Below are positions 57,940 through 64,000 of a stretch of 64,000 nucleotides of DNA, piece after piece. The position numbers and the translations under genes were made by a program. Numbering within the stretch: position 1 is the first letter of the stretch; every line of letters begins with the position of its first letter. Below the pieces are notes generated by a model that made no database searches, was not told the DNA's origin, and worked only from the letters and a program-made list of their open reading frames with translations. Source of the stretch: Aselliscus stoliczkanus (lineage: Eukaryota; Chordata; Mammalia; Chiroptera; Hipposideridae); NCBI GenBank assembly GCA_033961575.1, contig CM066727.1, positions 87,046,501 to 87,110,500 on the forward strand, read 5' to 3'.

Positions 57940-58385
57940 AAGCTACGAAGATGTTCATTGTAGCCTTATTTCTAACTTCAAAATTTGGAAACAACTTAAC
58001 TGTCCAAAACAAAAGGATTAATTGAGTAACTTGTAACATGTGCATATGGTAGAATACTTTTTAAGAATTAAAATAATGTCATAGAAATGTATTTATTTAA
58101 ATGAAAAGACATTCTATTGTTGGGTGAAAAAAATCAAATTACAAAACAGCATGCAGCATACAAGCTATTGTTACTTAAAAGGACAGGATGTGCATAGAAA
58201 ACAAGTTAGAAAGATATATACCAAAATGTTAACAAAGGTTATGGAGGTGGAGGAGTATGAATAATTTTTATTTACTTCTGTTTGCTCCTCAGTACTTTCT
58301 ATTGTTGCTTTTGTTTTCTAAAATGAATACATATATAACATGTGTAACAGCAAAGTTATCTTTTTGAAGATATGCATGTGGTATC
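57940..58385 (+). repeat. Old L1ME-type 3' end
   Basis: 'gatgttcattgtagccttatttc...aaatttggaaacaacttaactgtcc', 'tggtagaatac', 'attctattgttgggtgaaaaaaatcaaattacaaaacagcatg' and 'aaagatatataccaaaatgttaacaaaggttat' give the ordered L1ME 3' region. Confidence 0.75.
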
Positions 58386-58499
58386 ATAAATATGAATGTA
58401 AGATTTCAGGAAGGAGACAATGAGCTCCTGAAGGAAATGTGGGGCAAGGGGATTGGGGCAGTTGGAACCTAGGTCCCAGGAGGACTAGAGTATTGTATC
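58386..58499. other. No recognised feature
   Basis: Short spacer. Confidence 0.3.
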
Positions 58500-58690
58500 A
58501 TGTGTAGCGAATGCCCGAAAGCCAGGCTTTGGATCCCAGCTCAACCACTTGGGATCCTGGCCAAGTTACTTAATCTCTTTTTTCAGTTATCTCATCTGTA
58601 AAATGGGTGAAAAGTAATAGTATTTACCCTACCCCACCCTACCCTGTTGTTTCAGAGCTAAATGAGTTGATAATAATGTGTAAAGTTTCT
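58500..58690 (+). repeat. MIR SINE
   Basis: 'aaagccaggctttggatcccagctcaaccac', 'ggccaagttacttaatctcttttttcagttatctcatctgtaaaatggg' and 'gagctaaatgagttgataataatg' in forward MIR order. Confidence 0.85.
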
Positions 58691-59559
58691 CAGCTTCGAT
58701 GAAATCTGTCATATACTAAGCTTTGTGTGTGGTTGCTTATTTAAAAGATATTTCTTTTTAATGATTCCTGAGATGAAGAGGTGAAAAAAAATTATTATCC
58801 TCCCCCTTAGGGCTGAGTCAGCTCGGTAGAGAGAAGGCTGGTGCTGTGTTCTTTTCTAACACAGTTCATCATCTTAATTTCTTTAAAAGAAAAAAAATTC
58901 ACTTCCCTTTCTCCTCCCCATAAAAACTCTTTGGGAAGTTTTGCTTTATTGCTAATGGTTTTCTTTATAACCGGATGATCAATTCAACTGAGATTAATTG
59001 AGCATAAAGCTGGCAGCATCTGTGAAGCCATTTATCAGGGAGAAGGAGCCAGATTACACTGGAGTCCACCAGCTGTCATTATCTGAGTTCTTGTTCCAGC
59101 AGCCTCAGGAACACCTGAGCTTCAGGTGGCCAGCACCGGTTCACTAAGTGTGGGAACAAACAAGAGGAGGGAGCCCCTGCACTCCCCTCTCCCTCACAGA
59201 AAGGCCGCATGGGCGCAGGTGATCCTTGCAAACCTCAAATCTGAATTTACTCCAATGTCATGCCAGCATCTTGCGTAACACTATTTACAAAAAAAAACAA
59301 CAACAACAAAAAAAGAAATTTAAAACAGATATGATCGGGATCCTATCTAATGAGGTTTCATTAATGAAGTACCAAAAGCACACATCTTATGAAGCAGTAT
59401 TCATCATAGATTTTGTGTTAATACTTTAGTAGTTTTGGCATAAGATTCCCATTTATTTACCAGAAGTGTAGGTTGCCCTTTGCTTACAAATAACCATGTG
59501 TGATATATGGTATATATGTGAATAAGTGACATGCATTGTATAGATGATGACAACGATAA
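58691..59559. other. Repeat-free stretch, candidate conserved block 58780-59160
   Basis: No repeat seen in 58780-59160. Contains TGAGTCAGC (AP-1/Maf-like), 'gattaattgag', CAGCTGTC and CAGGTGG E-boxes within about 330 bp. The rest is anonymous. Confidence 0.3.
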
Positions 59560-59800
59560 AAATAATTGACATTTCTAGGATTTACGTGCCAGGCAATCTT
59601 GTACACTTCACAGCTACTACCTCCCCTAATCCTCATGGCCTATGAAGTATAAGTTCCATCATTTCCCTATTTTAGAGGCGAGAACCAAGCACAGAGAGGT
59701 CAAGTAGCTTACCCCCACTAATAGCAAATCAGGGGTAAAGCTGAGATTCCAGCTCAGCAGTGTGACTCCATAGTCCAGGCACTGCCTTACCTTCCTGTCA
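59560..59800 (-). repeat. MIR SINE (reverse)
   Basis: 'ttacgtgccaggcaatcttgtacacttcacagctactacctcccctaatcctcatggcc', 'agaaccaagcacagagaggtcaagtagcttaccc' and 'gctgagattccagctcagcagtgtgactcc'. Confidence 0.8.
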
Positions 59801-60176
59801 CATTGCCTCACATGGGTGTATGTGTGTGCACTTTCTATACACATACATCAGCTAATTGCCTTTTTCATTCCCTACACAAATCCAGGGATGCAGGAAGTTC
59901 CGCAGCTGGCTAACATCAGCTTTTAAAAGCTCTGAAGGCAAGGTCACTTTTAATCAGTCATCCAAGCCCAGGTGTCATATCCTTTGCCCACCCATTTTCC
60001 TGGGGAAAAAAAAAAAGGGAGCAAAGAGACACTCTCCCCACCTCAACTTTGCTCTTCCTTTCCTTCCACACCAGGGGGAGTTCAATTCATGTGTGTTTGG
60101 GGGTGGAGGGGTGCAGTTGTTATAATTGCTGAACATTCATAAGTACATATAATATTTCCGTTGCTGTGCTCCACCG
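59801..60176. other. No recognised feature
   Basis: Anonymous, with an A12 run near 60008. Confidence 0.35.
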
Positions 60177-60458
60177 CGATGGTTAATTTTATGTGTCAAC
60201 TTGGGTGGGCCACAGCGTCCAGATATTTCATCAACCATTTTTATCCTGGATGTTCTTGTGAGGGCATTTTTGGATGAGATGTAAATTTAAATCATCTTTG
60301 AGTAAAGCAGATTGTTCTCCCTATTGTGGATGGGTCTCATCCAATCAGTTGAAGGCCCAAACAGAACAAAAGACTGACACCCCCTTCCCCCACCAGCCAG
60401 AGGCAATTAAACCAGCACAGTCTTCAGACTTGAACTGCAGGATTTGTTCTTTCTGGGC
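60177..60458 (+). mobile_element. Old LTR-like repeat, part 1
   Basis: 'gatggttaattttatgtgtcaacttgggtgggcc', 'gaggg catttttggatgagat' and 'gggtctcatccaatcagttgaaggccc' begin a common old mammalian repeat bounded by TG...CA in its consensus. It breaks at about 60458 and resumes at about 60797. I do not name the family. Confidence 0.65.
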
Positions 60459-60796
60459 GTGGCAATCCATTCAGGCTGCTGTAACAAGGTGCCACAGACT
60501 GGATGGCTTATAAACAACAGACATTCATTTCTCGCAGATCTGGAGGCTGGAAATCCCAGATCAGGGTGCTACCATGGGCGGGTGAAGGTCCTCTTCTGGG
60601 CTGCAGACTTCTTGTACCCTCACAAGGAACAAGGAGGCTCTCTCAGGCCTCTTTTATAAGGGCATTAATCTCATTCATGAGGGTTTTGCCCTCATGGCCT
60701 AATCACCTCCCAAAGACCACATCTCCTAATGCCATCTACCTTGGGGATTAGGATTTCAACATATGAATTTTGGGGGGACACAAACATAGTACTAGA
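60459..60796 (-). mobile_element. MLT1/MST-like MaLR LTR nested in the older repeat
   Basis: Reverse MaLR LTR: 'ccattcaggctgctgtaacaaggtgccacagactggatggcttataaacaac', 'ctcttttataagggcattaatctcattcatgagggttttgccctcatggcctaatcacctcccaa' and 'tttggggggacacaaaca'. It splits a second element whose two halves join in order, so this LTR is the younger of the two. Confidence 0.8.
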
Positions 60797-60943
60797 TTTT
60801 CAGCCTGCAAGACCACCCTGCAAATTTTGGACTTGTCAGTCTCCATAATCACATGAGCCAATTCCTTAAAATAAACTTCTTCTATGTGTACTTGTATACC
60901 CATACTGTTGATTCTGTTTTTCTGGAGAACCCTGAGTGATACA
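60797..60943 (+). mobile_element. Old LTR-like repeat, part 2
   Basis: Continues part 1: 'ttttcagcctgcaagaccaccctgcaaattttggacttgtcagtctccataatcacatgagccaattcc', then an AATAAA-like 'aaataaac' and the end 'tctggagaaccctgagtgatacac'. Confidence 0.65.
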
Positions 60944-62339
60944 CCCACACTTAATCAAACGTATTCAGAGCACACATAGTCTCACCCAGCTGTCCCTGGG
61001 AGTGGGAGGAGGGTTCTCCTTTGAGAAGGAGGTGAAACTAAGTGACCTTTCAACTCTTTACAAAGCAAAAATTTCAGGTTTGGTTACTCCAGTACATGGT
61101 ACTTCCCCCTTAGTACAGATTCTAACCTCAAGGAAAACATGTTTAATCCATGTGACCAAATATAAAAATAGGACAGGTTAAGGGGCTCTGGTCCCAACAT
61201 TTAACAGGACAGGCATGTAAAGCACCAGGCCCCACACAAGAAGGAAACCAAGTCTGTGACCCAGATCCTGTCACTGGCCTTTTAAACTCTGAATCACACA
61301 ATTTACAAAGGGAGGGAGATTCTTGTCACTCCCCCACATTTTTTTGCTAAGCAGAAAAACAACAATGACCAAAGGAAATCCTTTGTGGGAGACTTCCTAC
61401 CATTCCATAGCTACCATTCAAAAAAAAAAGAAGAAGAAAAAGAAAACTCATGGAATTGGGCCACTTCTCCTGGCAAAAGACAGCAGGGGACTTGACAAGG
61501 GGATAGTTTGCTCTTCCTGTTCAAGTTATTTTGCAAGTAGCCATGGTCCTCCTAACTGAGCCAAGCTGCCTAGAGGACATGTTTATCACCAGGGTTCCCA
61601 CCTAAATGTCTTTGATTCAAGGACCATTTTCAGTGCTAGGAGCTCCCCCATGAAAGGCATCTGTCACCATGGGAACACTGAGGCTGTGCCTGGAGTTCCG
61701 ATCAGACATTGCTATGAGAATGTGCAAGAACGTGGACCTGGTATTTTATAACTTCTCTCACCTTCCAGTGACATAATTAACATCAGGGATAGCTTCTTGA
61801 AAATCAGCCATCAGCCCACCAAAAGACCATTTATGTGGGAAAAGTTACAGTGCATCCACCTAGAACTGCCAACCAATTTCCTAAAATATAGCTAATATAC
61901 AGTAATACATCTATATATTGCATATAAGTAATAGACTATTACGTTGGATATCCAGTGTTTCAAGCATTGCTTCTTGATCATCATAAAATTAATGTTTGTA
62001 ACAAAGAGTTGCTTAAAGTGCTGGGGCCCCTCCTTCAGCTCTAACAATAACCAAGGCACACATCCCAGGTTGACACTCAACATGCCTTTCAAAAAATTCT
62101 TTCTACGAATTGTATTTAGAATGTAACTCAAGATTATTATTGCAAATCATTTTGTTTAAATGTTGTATGGAGTTTGGGCCTCATAAATATACATGTTTTT
62201 GTACATAATCATTGACTACAGTATATTGTATTAAGAGATATGTGCATTCTGTGAAGTTGGGGTTCAACAATTCAAGAGGCATTCTATTAAGAAAATGTTC
62301 CCTGGGGAGACACTGTGGAGGCTGTATCTATCATTTACT
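60944..62339. other. No recognised feature
   Basis: No gene and no named repeat. Confidence 0.35.
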
Positions 62340-62520
62340 TGTTTTTCATATTTATTGCCTACCCCCACTTCTCATTGAACTTTAAGCCCTGCAAGAAGAG
62401 CAGGGATTTATTTCTGTTTAGCTGCCGAGTCCCCAGTGCCTAGAAAGGACGTAAGGTGAGTCATTTGAACTTCTGCGAAGGAGGAACCCAATGCGTTTTG
62501 GATGAATAAATCAGCAACAG
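62340..62520 (+). repeat. L2-like LINE 3' end
   Basis: 'cttctcattgaactttaagccctgcaagaagagcagggatttatttctgtttagctgccgagtccccagtgcctagaaagg' matches the LINE2 3' end. Confidence 0.65.
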
Positions 62521-62569
62521 TTAGGGGGGTTGAACGGAGATGGATGGATTACTAAAATCCTCATCATTT

Positions 62570-62700
62570 ATGGGGAGAAGCTTTGAAAAGAGCACTGGAC
62601 CAGGAGCCTGGAAGCCTGAGTTTTGAGTCCTGGACTGGTCACTCCGTTACTCAGTGTGTGACCTCGAGCCTCATCTTCCTCTTTGGACACTAGAGTATCT
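62570..62700 (+). repeat. MIR SINE
   Basis: 'gaaaagagcactggaccaggagcctggaagcctgagttttgagtcctgg' and 'cagtgtgtgacctcgagcctcatcttcc' in forward MIR order. Confidence 0.7.
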
Positions 62701-63329
62701 CTGCAGACCCCAGCTCCATCCCTGGATTCCCATCTGATTCCAGTGGGAATAAACTTATCAGGCTGAGAAAAAGGCAGACACAGTCCCTGCTGGGAGGAAA
62801 GAGGGGGCAGGCAGCAAAAGCGAAAGAAAGCACAGAATTTGATTTAGAAAGTGAGGACTCTCCTTGCCCCTCCTTTAAGGCACTCCCTTCTTGTAACATC
62901 ACATTATACATTATAGTGGTGTTCAAAAACAAAGACACCACTTCAGAAGTACCATGAGGTGTTGTTCCAGGAGTTCAATTCCCATTCTCTTTAACACCCC
63001 TGCCTGCAGAAAAAAAGGTGGCTGGGCTTCCCAGAAGAGGCTCAAAGCTGTGCTTCCCCTGAGGTGTCACCCACTCTGCAGCTGAGCTTCCAGTAGGTGT
63101 GTCCCCAGCCACTGTACCTGTCAGGGGCCCACACACCACACAATAAGTACAATCGGGAGAGCCCAAAGATGAAGGAGGGCTGTGAGGCTTCTGGTGCTGG
63201 GTCAGAGAGCCCAGTAGAGCAAAGAGAATGAGTCCTCGCCCTGTTCAAGAGAGAGGTGGACACTGAAGGAGCCCCCACCACCTTCCCTCTATGGACAGGC
63301 TACTGACAAGCAACTGTCCTGAGGAAGTA
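62701..63329. other. No recognised feature
   Basis: Moderate-GC anonymous sequence. Overlapping minus-strand frames show no motif. Confidence 0.35.
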
Positions 63330-63560
63330 ATGCTAAAAAAGCTAGACGTTAGTGAGTATTCGCCAAGCACTGAGCTAACCATTTTATGTACATAACTGAA
63401 TTTGATTTTCCAAATAGCCGTATGAAGTGGGTCTTACTGTTGTAGATGAAGAAATTGAAACTGAGAGAGCTTAAGTGACTTACTGAAGGTCACACAGCCA
63501 GAATAGGGAAGAGGCAGGACTAAACCCACCTGGGCCTAGCCCCAAGTTCCAGTGCCTTAC
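63330..63560 (-). repeat. MIR SINE (reverse)
   Basis: 'agtgagtattcgccaagcactgagctaaccattttatg', 'gtagatgaagaaattgaaactgagagagcttaagtgacttactgaaggtcacacagccag' and 'aagttccagtgcctta': almost complete. Confidence 0.85.
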
Positions 63561-64000
63561 CCCCATACAACCTCCAAATGCGTCCTGGGCTGGCCGAAAC
63601 ATGGGGCACATCTTCCACCCCATAAACACTAGAACACACCCGCATCCCTGCTAAAATATTTCAGCTCTCCAAGGCATTCAGTAATATTCAAATATGCTCT
63701 CTTCTCCATCCTAAATTGTACTTCCACATCAAAGTCCTCCAGTTTAGTCCAATTTCTTTCTTGACATGGCCAGGATTCCTAAGACAGTTTGCAACACGAT
63801 TTTCTCACCTTTTGCTCACTCTCTACTCCTTCCCACACTTACATTATCAAGAAAGAAACTTCTAACCTCACTGAGACAACCAACCATCCCCATGTTGCTA
63901 AGTAGACGTTTTTTTCAGTTATTTTATTTGATTTCTCAGCCCCCTTTACACTGTGAACCATGACCTCATTTTTTTCAATTTGGTTTCCTCCCAGCTCTCT
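63561..64000. other. No recognised feature
   Basis: Anonymous to the end of the window. Confidence 0.35.

Overview
This window looks like intergenic or intronic DNA from a placental mammal. I find no host protein-coding exon, tRNA gene, rRNA gene, CRISPR array or prokaryotic feature that I can support. The sequence is AT-rich and made largely of interspersed repeats of several ages: MIR- and L2-like remnants, MaLR LTRs of the MLT1 type, old L1 3' ends, hAT-type MITEs, three L1 copies that keep 5' UTR, ORF1 or ORF2 sequence, class I ERV-like solo LTRs, one mariner, and three copies of a tRNA-derived SINE. No Alu or B1/B2 element was seen. The SINE has a GGCCGGCC head, an RNA polymerase III A/B-box pair and an AATAAA...TCTTT tail. 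Together with the laurasiatherian-style L1 3' UTR this suggests a laurasiatherian. A bat, perhaps rhinolophoid, is my best guess at low confidence, because I could not compare with a repeat library.

Layout. 1-6.6 kb: mostly anonymous DNA with an ancient repeat, a MIR and a candidate hAT element. 6.67-8.59 kb: 5' UTR and start of ORF1 of an old L1. 9.7-12.1 kb: a younger L1 with a 5' inversion, bounded by a 12-bp target site duplication (TSD). 12.9-14.75 kb: an old antisense L1 3' half split by an MLT1C-like LTR with a 5-bp TSD. 16.3-16.8 kb: full-length SINE. 19-26 kb: MIR, hAT and long ancient repeats. 28.5-31.9 kb: a rearranged minus-strand L1 with intact ends but most of ORF2 missing. 33-40 kb: L2/MIR pieces, a second full-length SINE in opposite orientation, and an (ATGGG)14 microsatellite. 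40.55-40.72 kb: a head-only SINE fused to a 64-bp A/(TA)/T palindrome. 44.6-45.9 kb: a mariner with TA target sites and a broken DD34D transposase. 46-53 kb: microsatellites, L1M, MIR, MLT1A-like and a minus-strand LTR. 55-56.1 kb: two LTR-like blocks in opposite orientation. 57.9-63.6 kb: L1ME, MIR, L2 and one LTR nested in another.

No set of genes here works together. The value of the window is its record of insertions: several TSDs can be read directly, two nested insertions give relative ages, and three repeat-free blocks are worth testing for conserved regulatory function. The six-frame translations are dominated by chance frames in purine-rich or repeat DNA. Only the L1 and mariner frames correspond to known protein families, and they belong to mobile elements.
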